Translations under genes and position numbers: made by a program
The notes under the pieces: model-generated
The model's database searches: none
Seen by the model: the letters and a program-made list of their open reading frames with translations, nothing else
What the model was told of the DNA's origin: nothing
Origin: a virus
Virus record (IMG/VR): IMGVR_UViG_3300044833_000115
Span: 1-64,000 of that record
Direction: 5' to 3' (one strand)
DNA: 64,000 nt
Shown: in pieces, positions 23,255-29,759 of the stretch
Layout: the number at the start of each line of letters is the position of its first letter
How positions within the stretch are numbered: position 1 is the stretch's first letter

Positions 23255-23630
23255 AACCGCCGGATAGCACAGCAAACCCCAGGAAAGCGAGGCATCGAGG
23301 GCCGTCCAGGTCACCGCGGGAGGGGCAGCGAGAGGCTATCACCACGCTACCATCTGTGGGGGTCGCGGGGGTCTGTAGGGGTCTTTTCACCCTCCCCCAC
23401 GTGTTTCCTTTTTTATGTGTGCGTATGCGGATGCGTCCGTACGTGTAATCACACGTTTTATGGATTTCTCCCGCGTAGCTAACAAAATACCCCCACAGAC
23501 CCCTACGCACCCCCACAGCAGGTTGCATGGTGATATCCAGGGGAACGGGGATTTGTGGACATGGCGACTTGACATGGTGGACAATATGTCCATTGTGGCC
23601 ATGGGTATTGCCGCCCAGGAGCACCAATCA
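23255..23630. promoter_or_regulatory. Divergent control region with inverted repeat
   Basis: This 376-base gap separates the minus late unit from the plus operon. Two ~30-bp arms at 23354-23383 and 23489-23518 are near-copies in inverted orientation; each holds three G-runs ending GGGGGTC or GGGGTCT. The arms flank a T-rich, locally AT-rich segment (23400-23488) suited to divergent promoters. No gene is convincing here. The layout resembles a regulator-binding or origin-like region. Confidence 0.5.
23556..23597 (+). promoter_or_regulatory. Candidate promoter and operator of the plus operon
   Basis: TTGACA at 23569-23574 is followed 17 bases later by ATTGTG, a weak -10. Between them TGGACA-ATA-TGTCCA (23578-23592) is an inverted repeat, and a third TGGACA lies at 23556-23561. 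A repressor bound there would block the promoter. The gene starts at 23631. Confidence 0.35.
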
Positions 23631-24056
23631 ATGTCTAACTCACGGAAAACAATCGCTTTAATCGAGGGACGCCCGATCGAGATCACCTCAACGGGGTTTC
23701 GTGGTGGCCACTTCACCCGTTTCTTCGTCCGCAAGGCGCCAGGGCAGGCACCCGGTCATTTCGTCTGGGGGAGCAATCCGGCCTATTCGGGGCGCTACAC
23801 GATGATTGTCGCCCGTCCCGATGTGAAGGCGCGCAAATGCCCAAACTGGAATGGTCGCGTGCGGCGCGGGTTTGCCACCTATCGCGAGGCAAAGCAGGTC
23901 GCGAACACCCTCAATCAACGCGACCGCGACAGCTACGGCATGGTGTGCAGCCTGGGCGAGTTGCACGGGACGAAGTTTCGCGAGGACACCGACGGCTTCC
24001 CTGCCGCGCTGCAAGCCATGGAAGCAGCCGTGCAAGTCGCTGGGGGGACGGTCTGA
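23631..24056 (+). CDS. Unknown early protein, 141 aa
   Basis: ATG 23631 has AGGAG ten bases upstream; earlier in-frame starts lie in the control region. The product begins MSNSRKTIALIEGRPIEITS and has aromatic/basic stretches (GGHFTRFFVRKAP, KCPNWNGRVRRGF). Two Cys, overall basic. First gene of a small plus-strand operon, so it may be expressed early. No family recognised. Confidence 0.7.
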   Translation: MSNSRKTIALIEGRPIEITSTGFRGGHFTRFFVRKAPGQAPGHFVWGSNPAYSGRYTMIVARPDVKARKCPNWNGRVRRGFATYREAKQVANTLNQRDRDSYGMVCSLGELHGTKFREDTDGFPAALQAMEAAVQVAGGTV

Positions 24057-24295
24057 TGAACGCCGCCTGGACCAACACCGTCCGCATGGTCGCGGGCAAG
24101 GCATCGGTCGAAGATGCTGCGATCCTGCTGGAACGCATCGCCTACGTGCCACACGGCCTGTTCCAGGGCTGGTGGCTGGGCACTTGGGCGGACTGCGAGA
24201 ACGTCGCCCTGGCGATCACCGACGGCGCCTACCCCTCGCCCAAGTGCGCCATGCTCGCCGCGGCGTCCGCCCTGGCCAACGTGGGAGGGCGGTAG
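24056..24295 (+). CDS. Unknown small protein, 79 aa
   Basis: ATG 24056 shares a base with the upstream TGA (TGATG), showing coupling. The product (MNAAWTNTVRMVAGKASVED, then AILLERIAYVPHGLFQGWWL) is helical with several Trp and two Cys. No motif recognised. Confidence 0.68.
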   Translation: MNAAWTNTVRMVAGKASVEDAAILLERIAYVPHGLFQGWWLGTWADCENVALAITDGAYPSPKCAMLAAASALANVGGR

Positions 24296-24296
24296 G

Positions 24297-24476
24297 GTGC
24301 TGAACATCAGCTATCGCCGCGTAGGTGGCCTGCGGTTCCTGAAGTTGGGACGCCTGACGTTCTCCTTCTCGATCTCCGAGACGTATCGCCCGATCAAACG
24401 CGCCAAGCGTCCGCCGACGATCGTCTACCCCGTGTCGCTATTCGCCCCGCGCACGGAGATCTTGCCAGCCGAGTGA
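24297..24476 (+). CDS. Unknown basic small protein, 59 aa
   Basis: GTG 24297 with GGAGGG eight bases upstream. The product VLNISYRRVGGLRFLKLGRL then TFSFSISETYRPIKRAKRP is basic and beta-like, perhaps nucleic-acid binding. No family recognised. Confidence 0.55.
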   Translation: MLNISYRRVGGLRFLKLGRLTFSFSISETYRPIKRAKRPPTIVYPVSLFAPRTEILPAE

Positions 24477-24490
24477 CCCACCGTTGGCTG

Positions 24491-24536
24491 ATGCTGGGGG
24501 CGGAGATCCCCCAGCATTGGCGAGCAATGGGGCTCG
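24491..24536 (+). promoter_or_regulatory. Double-hairpin leader 1
   Basis: A perfect 10-bp stem (ATGCTGGGGG / CCCCCAGCAT, 24491-24517) is followed by a 5-bp stem CGAGC / GCTCG (24521-24536), then GAGGGA and the ATG at 24553. The same order and sequence core recur at 24801-24847. There is no T-run, so it is not a simple terminator. Confidence 0.6.
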
Positions 24537-24552
24537 CAGAGGGATCGAGAAC

Positions 24553-24789
24553 ATGACGGCACTGAGGACAGACATCACCGGGACCACGCTGGAAATCCGG
24601 GTAATCGAGGTGGGCGAGGGCTCGTGGCGTTGGGCACTGTGTGCGGTGGACACGCCGCACCCGTCCGGCGTGGAGCGTCACAGGGCAGCCTGGGGCGGCA
24701 CGGGATCATCGGCGCGGAAGGCCTTCGAGTTGGCGATGCAGGCGCGGAGCGCGGTCATGGCCGGCCTGGAGCCGGGCACACCCGCCTAG
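24553..24789 (+). CDS. Unknown small protein, 78 aa
   Basis: ATG 24553 has GAGGGA eight bases upstream, after the hairpin leader. The product (MTALRTDITGTTLEIRVIEV, then GEGSWRWALCAVDTPHPSG) looks like a small beta-sheet protein with a C-terminal helix. One Cys. No family recognised. Confidence 0.66.
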   Translation: MTALRTDITGTTLEIRVIEVGEGSWRWALCAVDTPHPSGVERHRAAWGGTGSSARKAFELAMQARSAVMAGLEPGTPA

Positions 24790-24800
24790 CCGCACCGTTC

Positions 24801-24847
24801 GGGGATGCTGGAGCACACGCGCCAGCATCTCCGAGCGATGGTGCTCG
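24801..24847 (+). promoter_or_regulatory. Double-hairpin leader 2
   Basis: GATGCTGG / CCAGCATC (perfect 8-bp core at 24804-24829, extendable to 11 with one G-T pair) is followed by CGAGC / GCTCG (24832-24847), AGGAGG and GTG 24865. It is the sister of the leader at 24491-24536; stem bases differ but pairing is kept. Confidence 0.6.
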
Positions 24848-24864
24848 ATCAGGAGGCTAATCCC

Positions 24865-25212
24865 GTGGCTAAACTCAACACCTACATCGTCTCGTTCAGC
24901 CCCGCCGAACGCACCGAATGGGGCGGCTATACCGTCAAGATTAGCCTGCTAATCCAAGGGGAGAAGCACGAGATCGAGGCGTCATCGTTCGCCGACCTGG
25001 AGAGGGAAGTGCGCAAGCTGGCCCAGGCGTTCGGGCAGACTTGCTCGCCCTACATCCGGTTGAAGGATGGCCAAGCGCGCAAGCCCGCTGGCTTCGACGG
25101 GTGGAAGCGTGGGCTGAACATCATCGACTACGTGCCCCCTCCGACCGATGCCCAGATCGCCGCGCACATCGCCAAGCTGACCGCACAGGATGCAGCCGAG
25201 GGAGTGATCTGA
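24865..25212 (+). CDS. Unknown protein, 115 aa (GTG start)
   Basis: GTG 24865 with a full AGGAGG eight bases upstream decides the start over a longer frame from 24805 that would run through the hairpins. The product VAKLNTYIVSFSPAERTEWG has a beta-hairpin start, a helix (SSFADLEREVRKLAQAF) and an acidic end. Coupled to the next gene by TGATG. Family not recognised. Confidence 0.68.
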   Translation: MAKLNTYIVSFSPAERTEWGGYTVKISLLIQGEKHEIEASSFADLEREVRKLAQAFGQTCSPYIRLKDGQARKPAGFDGWKRGLNIIDYVPPPTDAQIAAHIAKLTAQDAAEGVI

Positions 25213-25523
25213 TGCGCCGGTTTTTCAAGGCCACGGATGGGCATGTGACGGTGTTCCGTGCCTCCGACACGCGGGACTACAAGTCCGCGTTCTTCACCAG
25301 CACCGAGGTTGACGGTCGCTGGGTGCGGCAGGGTCCAATCTCTTTCAGCGGCAACCCCATTGTTGGCGTGAAGATCAGCATCCAGCATCCGGCCGTGGAG
25401 ATCGTGCAGTCCGAATACGAGACGTTGATCGCGGGCAAAAACACGCGCGTCCAGGCGACTGGAGGCGATCCCAGGCACGCCACCAGCCCGCAACATAGCT
25501 GGGTCAGCAACGCAGCGCTCTGA
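25212..25523 (+). CDS. Unknown protein, 103 aa
   Basis: ATG 25212 overlaps the upstream TGA (TGATG). Begins MRRFFKATDGHVTVFRASDT and is beta-rich with a basic N-terminus; ends SPQHSWVSNAAL. No motif. It belongs to the same small plus operon. Confidence 0.66.
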   Translation: MRRFFKATDGHVTVFRASDTRDYKSAFFTSTEVDGRWVRQGPISFSGNPIVGVKISIQHPAVEIVQSEYETLIAGKNTRVQATGGDPRHATSPQHSWVSNAAL

Positions 25524-25525
25524 CG

Positions 25526-25585
25526 CATCCCACGGGCCGGCCAGGGGGCAATCTCTGGCCGGATTGGGATGTGCCAGTGCGGCAC
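25526..25585 (+). promoter_or_regulatory. Double-hairpin leader 3
   Basis: An outer stem CATCCCA / TGGGATG encloses a perfect CCGGCCAG / CTGGCCGG stem (25526-25571), followed by GTGCC / GGCAC (25571-25585). AGGAGG (25591-25596) and an ATG at 25603 come next. The architecture is the same as leaders 1 and 2 with a different sequence. Confidence 0.55.
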
Positions 25586-25602
25586 GTCATAGGAGGCTCA
25601 GG

Positions 25603-25692
25603 ATGGCACCGGAGGGCGTTCTTAACGTTATGGCGACAAGAGGGGATGCCTACTATATCATCACCATAGGCACTCCCCTGGCTATCCAATGA
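25603..25692 (+). CDS. Microprotein, 29 aa
   Basis: ATG 25603 has a perfect AGGAGG six bases upstream and its stop overlaps the next start (ATGA). The product reads MAPEGVLNVMATRGDAYYII then TIGTPLAIQ. The strong ribosome site and coupling argue that it is translated, either as a peptide or as a leader that couples the next gene. Confidence 0.5.
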   Translation: MAPEGVLNVMATRGDAYYIITIGTPLAIQ

Positions 25693-25925
25693 CCGAACGC
25701 GACCAAGAAGAACAGGACCGGAGCATAGAGCTTATGACCGCACAGCTAGAGCAGATCCGCTTTCAGATGGAGGAAGTCCGCCGCGAATACGACGAGGGGC
25801 GAGCACGCCGTGAGGAGCTTGTCCGTCAGGACCGCCGACGGTTTATCATCCAGACGATCGTCACCTCGATCGCCGGCGTCGTCGCCGCAGCGGCGCTGAT
25901 CCTGCACCTGATCGGGCGGACATGA
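25689..25925 (+). CDS. Coiled-coil protein with C-terminal membrane anchor, 78 aa
   Basis: Residues ~1-50 are a charged helix (EEQDRSIELMTAQLEQIRFQ and on), then a single membrane segment TIVTSIAGVVAAAALILHLI near 55-75. This tail-anchored shape, cytoplasmic coiled coil plus inner-membrane helix, suits a small phage membrane modulator or exclusion protein. It lies far from the lysis genes. Function unknown. Confidence 0.65.
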   Translation: MTERDQEEQDRSIELMTAQLEQIRFQMEEVRREYDEGRARREELVRQDRRRFIIQTIVTSIAGVVAAAALILHLIGRT

Positions 25926-25941
25926 TGATAGGAGCGCACAC

Positions 25942-26160
25942 ATGACCGGTGATGATCTGAAGGCGATCTTAGACGCTCGTGGGTGGACCGCGCCCACCTT
26001 CGCGGAGCACATCGAACGCAGTAGGCGACAGGTCGATCGCTGGTTGACTTCAGATGCCGCTGTCCCCCGCGTCATCGAACTGATCGCCCATGATCTGCCG
26101 ACGCGCGTCATCACGGTGCAACTTGTGGCGCACAACAACGAGGCACACGCCGATCACTGA
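25942..26160 (+). CDS. Small HTH-like (Cro-type) DNA-binding protein candidate
   Basis: ATG 25942 follows AGGAGCGCACAC. The 72-residue product (MTGDDLKAILDARGWTAPTF, then AEHIERSRRQVDRWLTSDA) has the helix pattern of XRE/Cro-like proteins: recognition helix in SRRQVDRW and a following RVIELIAHDL. It probably regulates a phage promoter. Its end overlaps the convergent minus gene by 7 bases. Confidence 0.6.
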   Translation: MTGDDLKAILDARGWTAPTFAEHIERSRRQVDRWLTSDAAVPRVIELIAHDLPTRVITVQLVAHNNEAHADH

Positions 26161-26369
26161 CCCCGGCGGCGCCTGGGCTTGGGCTGGGCAAAGACAGGCT
26201 CCGGGGGCACCTCCGGGGCCTGTGCCTGTATCAGGGCAGGCGGTGGCGGCACCAGCGGCGCCAGGGTGATGTCGATGTCCTCCAGCAGCCGGTTGAGCAG
26301 ATCGAGCCCGCGCCTGTCCTCGCCGAGGTGGCGCACCAACTCGCGCACGATGGCCGGCGCTTGGCTCAT
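26154..26369 (-). CDS. Small Pro-rich protein after the helicase, 71 aa
   Basis: ATG 26367-26369 overlaps the primase-helicase stop (ATGA). N-terminal helix (MSQAPAIVRELVRHLGEDRR), then a Pro-rich tail with PPPPALIQAQAP and a basic end KPRRRRGQ. It may be a helicase accessory protein, going by coupling alone. Confidence 0.6.
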   Translation of the reverse strand: MSQAPAIVRELVRHLGEDRRGLDLLNRLLEDIDITLAPLVPPPPALIQAQAPEVPPEPVFAQPKPRRRRGQ

Positions 26370-28969
26370 ACCTTCACGACTGTCCAGCGTGGCCGGGTGT
26401 CGGTGCCGGTACGCTCCAGCTTGCGATCGTTGACCACCCTGCCACGGTGATCGCGGAGCCATACCCCCAGCCGGTTGGGGTCCAGCTTGCCCAGCCGGTT
26501 GCGACTGATCGCGCTGACCACCTCCAGCCATACCGGGTTGGTCGGCTGGTCATAGCTGTCCTTGGCCTCGGCCTCGGCCACCAGATCCTGGGTCGAATAG
26601 GATGTCAGCACGTCGGGGAAACACTCCAGCGCCAGGGCGAGGATCTGCCGTTCCGGGTCTTCCGCGCGCAGATCCGAGACGGATTTGATCGGTGTTTCCC
26701 AGCCCAGCCACACCAGGGCGCCGGCCACCAGCCGCGACCACCGATCGTAGCTGTGCATCGTCCGGCCGGTGTAGGGCTCGCCGGCGAGATGGTAGGCCCG
26801 GGCGATGGTCAGGATGGCAGCTACATATTTTCCCCTGTCTGCCATCACGGTGCTCACCGGGTCACCGCTGAACGTCCGCGCACCCGGGTCCTCCACGTTG
26901 GCATCCAGCGTGCAGCGCACAGTCCGCCGCACCATGTCGGCCGCGATGACGATGTTGTTGCCGTTGGCAAACACGGTGAATGCGTTGCTGATTGTCACAT
27001 GGTCGCTGCCGCCCAAGGGACGCACCATCAGCCTGGGGCGTTCGGTCACCTGGGCCAGGAAGTCGCCGGTCAGCACGCCGTTGCAGTTGTCCAGGGCGAT
27101 GATCGCCCGCCCGCTCAACGCCGCCGCAATCAGGCGCTTCTCGGTCTCTTCCTCCTTCGGGGCAACGGTCATCACCGCGCAGCGCTCGCCGATCGCGATC
27201 ACACTGGCCAGATCCCCCAGGTAGCTTTTCCCGGTCCCTGGCGTGGGTGCGGTGACGCAGTGCATCGGCACCGCCTGCCCCAGTGCGCCTCGCAGCACCG
27301 GCGTCATCAGCATCGACATGCCCACGGATCGGCTGGTGTCATCGGCGAACGGGAAGTCGGTCAGCAACTCGTCCAGCCGCAGCAGCGCCGCATAGGCGTG
27401 CGCTTTCGTCGGTCGCGGCGGGATCTCGGGCATCCTCGGGGGCGCGTGCAGATAGAGCCCGGTGCGGGTGTCATAGCCCGGCGCGGTGAGAAGGGAGCAA
27501 TCCGACCGCAGCGTTGCGGTGCCGATCACGCCCAATAGCGGGTCGAACGGCCATTCGCCCACCATGCTCGCCACCTGCTCGACCACCTCTTTCGGCGGGT
27601 CGATGCGGATCATGTCGCCCGCTTTGTTGAGCCGGCGCCACCGTGCCGAGGTGCCCATCGCGCGAGCCAGCATGGGGCTGGTCACCGGGATGATGCCGGG
27701 CACGGTCACCTCGGTCCCGTCGCTGGCCTTCGACTTGACGCCCGCCACCCGCACCAGCTTCACGTCACGCTGGTAGAACGGCACCGCGACCGCCCGCATG
27801 GTCCGCATCGCCATATCCGCGGCCACGTGGCGCAGCCCGCCCATCACCCGGATTTCGGGCAGTTCGGGGGTGACTGCCTCGGCCGCTTCCTTGGTTTCGT
27901 CGAGATTGGCCTTGCGTTCGTCGCGGGTGTCTTTGCGCTCCTGCTTGCGCTGCGCCTTGCGCATGGCATCCCGGCCGAACGCCCACTCGATGATCTCGGG
28001 CACCTCGGCCTTGCGCTCTTTCCACCGGTCGGTGGCCTTCAGTTCGTCGTCGCAGGAGTCCAGCAACTCATCGAGTTCATTCCAGACCGGGATCATGCCC
28101 TTGCGCTTCAGCTTGCCGGCCAGGGCGGTCATGCTGGGGTGCATAGACTCCCCGCTGCGGATCAGGCGCTTCAGTTCGGCCTCATCCACCAGGGCGGCGT
28201 TGGGGTCGTCGGGCAGCACGGCCTGACCATCGCGGGCGATCAGCCTCGGCCGCTGGGATTGCAGCGAGGCGGGCTTGCCGATCTTCGAGAGGTCCAACTC
28301 GGGCAGCAGATCGAGCGGCACACCGTCGATGATCTCGACACGGTGGCTCGGGTTTCCGTTGGTCAGCCCGACGTAATAGGACTGCGTGAGCGTCCAGCAC
28401 TCGGCCGCAAAGCACCCGGCCGGCTGAAAGATCCCGTTGAGCCAGGACATGTACATGTCGTGCTTGGGGATCATCCGGTCGGTGCTTTCGCCCCCCTCCT
28501 GGCCGAAGATCGGCCGCGAGAAGAACGCCAGGAAGCGCCACCTGGGCGCGTCCTCGGTGTGGCTGGGCGAGGTGTAGAGGATGCCCAGCACGCCCGCCTT
28601 GGTCAGGTGCTCGTGGGCTTCGTCAAAGCTGATCTGCTCGCCGTCATAGTCGGCCTCGATGCCGGTCATGAACTCGAAGTTGCCGTCGTGACGGAGACTT
28701 CCGCCGATGCGCTTGCCGGCGGCGTTGGTGCGGATCGGCGTCTTTTTCTTGCCGAAGCCCCCCAACTTGAGCAATTCCAGCAGCTTTTTGGCCGCTTCGG
28801 TGGTGTCGGCCTCCGCGTGCGCCGCGAAGATCCACGCCGCGATTTCAGGGATCGTCAGCGCCCGCCGCTGGAACGAGGTGGCTTGCACATTCGGAAAGAT
28901 GGTGAACTCGACAAGGAGCGTGTTGATCCAGTCCCGCAGGATGCCGGTCGGGCCAGCGGGCGTGCTCAC
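26366..28969 (-). CDS. Primase-polymerase / helicase fusion
   Basis: GTG 28967-28969 overlaps the SpoVG-like stop (GTGA), giving 867 aa; the longer frame is a shadow. The N-terminal domain has IEADYDG (Asp107, Asp109), then SPSHTEDAPRWR (His137, Arg143/145), the metal and nucleotide residues of archaeo-eukaryotic primases. A charged helical linker (KAQRKQERKDTRDERKANLD) leads to a P-loop ATPase with APTPGTGKSYL near residue 575 and a later ALDNCNG Walker B-like motif. It would unwind and prime DNA at the replication fork. No DNA polymerase is seen, so it may use the host's. Confidence 0.8.
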   Translation of the reverse strand: MSTPAGPTGILRDWINTLLVEFTIFPNVQATSFQRRALTIPEIAAWIFAAHAEADTTEAAKKLLELLKLGGFGKKKTPIRTNAAGKRIGGSLRHDGNFEFMTGIEADYDGEQISFDEAHEHLTKAGVLGILYTSPSHTEDAPRWRFLAFFSRPIFGQEGGESTDRMIPKHDMYMSWLNGIFQPAGCFAAECWTLTQSYYVGLTNGNPSHRVEIIDGVPLDLLPELDLSKIGKPASLQSQRPRLIARDGQAVLPDDPNAALVDEAELKRLIRSGESMHPSMTALAGKLKRKGMIPVWNELDELLDSCDDELKATDRWKERKAEVPEIIEWAFGRDAMRKAQRKQERKDTRDERKANLDETKEAAEAVTPELPEIRVMGGLRHVAADMAMRTMRAVAVPFYQRDVKLVRVAGVKSKASDGTEVTVPGIIPVTSPMLARAMGTSARWRRLNKAGDMIRIDPPKEVVEQVASMVGEWPFDPLLGVIGTATLRSDCSLLTAPGYDTRTGLYLHAPPRMPEIPPRPTKAHAYAALLRLDELLTDFPFADDTSRSVGMSMLMTPVLRGALGQAVPMHCVTAPTPGTGKSYLGDLASVIAIGERCAVMTVAPKEEETEKRLIAAALSGRAIIALDNCNGVLTGDFLAQVTERPRLMVRPLGGSDHVTISNAFTVFANGNNIVIAADMVRRTVRCTLDANVEDPGARTFSGDPVSTVMADRGKYVAAILTIARAYHLAGEPYTGRTMHSYDRWSRLVAGALVWLGWETPIKSVSDLRAEDPERQILALALECFPDVLTSYSTQDLVAEAEAKDSYDQPTNPVWLEVVSAISRNRLGKLDPNRLGVWLRDHRGRVVNDRKLERTGTDTRPRWTVVKV

Positions 28970-29298
28970 TTGGGGATCAGTGCATCGGGATAGTCCCGCT
29001 CCACTGCGTCGAAAACAGCCTGGCGAAAGCGATCGGCCGTCTCCTTGTTCACCCACTCCATGATCTGGACCCAGCGCGCGCGCCCGCGCTGGTCGCGCTG
29101 CACCGTGCCGTCGGGGCCAAGCACCGGCCGGGCCGGCAGGCCGCACCAGCGCTTGTCTTCCTGGATGTGCACCGACACGTCGATGATCTTCAGCGAACCC
29201 ACCTGGACGGTCGCAAACCCCCTCAGTGTGTTCTTATCGAAGGGGCGCCATTCTATAAGGGTTATTGGGAGCGCCCTTGATCCGGGGTCGGAAACCAT
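28966..29298 (-). CDS. SpoVG-like small DNA-binding protein, 110 aa
   Basis: ATG 29296-29298 with AGGGGGG about eight bases upstream. The core LKIIDVSVHIQEDKRWCGLP, then ARPV, follows the pattern of SpoVG-related phage proteins (a strand, then a short Trp/Leu-Pro turn). A C-terminal helix (KETADRFRQAVFDAVERDYP) completes it. SpoVG proteins bind DNA/RNA in Gram-positives; in phages they sit beside replication genes, as here directly upstream of the prim-pol. First gene of the leftward replication unit below 29300. Confidence 0.6.
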   Translation of the reverse strand: MVSDPGSRALPITLIEWRPFDKNTLRGFATVQVGSLKIIDVSVHIQEDKRWCGLPARPVLGPDGTVQRDQRGRARWVQIMEWVNKETADRFRQAVFDAVERDYPDALIPK

Positions 29299-29379
29299 AT
29301 GTATTGCCCCCCTGGGCACCCGCCGGGGGTGGGGTGTTGATCTGTAAGCCCCCGAGTGGTGGCCGGTTGTGCAGCAAGA

Positions 29380-29410
29380 ATCGCCCCTTCGCGGGGGCGC
29401 GGATCGAAAC
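29380..29410 (+). repeat. Solitary type I-C-like CRISPR repeat
   Basis: The 31-base sequence starts ATCGCCCC and ends GCGGATCGAAAC. It folds as CGCCCC / GGGGCG around TTCGCG and keeps the 3' GGATCGAAAC handle. This is the form of subtype I-C repeats (5' GTCGC, GC stem, 3' GYGGATYGAAAC). No second repeat follows at 34-36 bases and no cas gene is present. It is therefore not an array but a lone repeat in non-coding phage DNA. Confidence 0.65.
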
Positions 29411-29421
29411 TGGCGACTTGC

Positions 29422-29444
29422 CGGTTGCGGTTGTGACGCAACCG
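29422..29444 (+). ncRNA. Stem-loop directly downstream of the CRISPR-like repeat
   Basis: CGGTTGCG (29422-29429) and CGCAACCG (29437-29444) form a perfect 8-bp stem with loop GTTGTGA. It starts 11 bases after the repeat, where a spacer would sit, so the following DNA is self-complementary rather than spacer-like. Confidence 0.5.
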
Positions 29445-29499
29445 TGCTCAGAAATGCGGTAGGCATTCGGCGTGCTCTCCCACGTCGGGTGGATAGGAC

Positions 29500-29525
29500 A
29501 TTCGGCTCCGCTCCAGCGGCCGAAT
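29500..29525. ncRNA. Stem-loop
   Basis: ATTCGG / CCGAAT with an inner CCGC-TCCA-GCGG stem and a small bulge. Part of the hairpin series in the gene-free stretch. Confidence 0.45.
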
Positions 29526-29534
29526 GGTCGATAA

Positions 29535-29566
29535 GGGACCGGGGAGGGGCAAAACTCTCCGGTCCC
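29535..29566. ncRNA. Strong stem-loop, terminator-like
   Basis: GGGACCGGGGAG pairs with CTCTCCGGTCCC (one G-T wobble) around GGGCAAAA. There is no T-run after it on either strand, so it is not a standard terminator. On the minus strand it follows a TTTTTGTAAGTTTT stretch. Confidence 0.45.
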
Positions 29567-29593
29567 AAAACTTACAAAAAGACTACGGTATCG

Positions 29594-29621
29594 GTTCTAA
29601 ACGTCCACGTATTATGGTCAA
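29594..29621 (-). promoter_or_regulatory. Candidate leftward promoter
   Basis: On the minus strand TTGACC (29616-29621) and TAGAAC (29594-29599) are 16 bases apart, four or more matches each to the -35 and -10 consensus. It would drive the SpoVG-like and primase genes with a ~290-base leader covering all the hairpins. Confidence 0.35.
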
Positions 29622-29759
29622 CCCTGCAAGCTCCGCGTGAAACGGCAGGGCGCATCTACGAAAAATCATTGCGCCCAGTCCGAATCGTGACGCCGCCCAG
29701 GACTTTGGCCGATCATCCCAGCACATAGCCTGCAAAACGGTCCACCCTGGGGCACCCCA

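Larger units (their letters stand above)
29299..29759. other. 460-bp gene-free stretch with stacked hairpins
   Basis: No reading frame here looks real. It holds a solitary CRISPR-like repeat (29380-29410), three further stem-loops (29422-29444, 29500-29525, 29535-29566), a T-rich flank on the minus strand and a candidate leftward promoter (29594-29621). A structured RNA, or a leader/attenuator of the SpoVG-primase genes, is likely. Confidence 0.6.

Noticed and set aside
23103-23627. Minus-strand frame through the divergent control region
   Set aside because: It crosses the inverted repeat and promoter-like DNA and only becomes protein-like inside the small-terminase gene.
29318-29344. A second, degenerate CRISPR repeat one unit upstream of 29380
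   Set aside because: Only a short C/G hairpin and GATCTG match by eye; too weak to call an array.
29535-29566. Rho-independent terminator
   Set aside because: A strong stem, but no T-run follows on either strand; kept only as a structured element.
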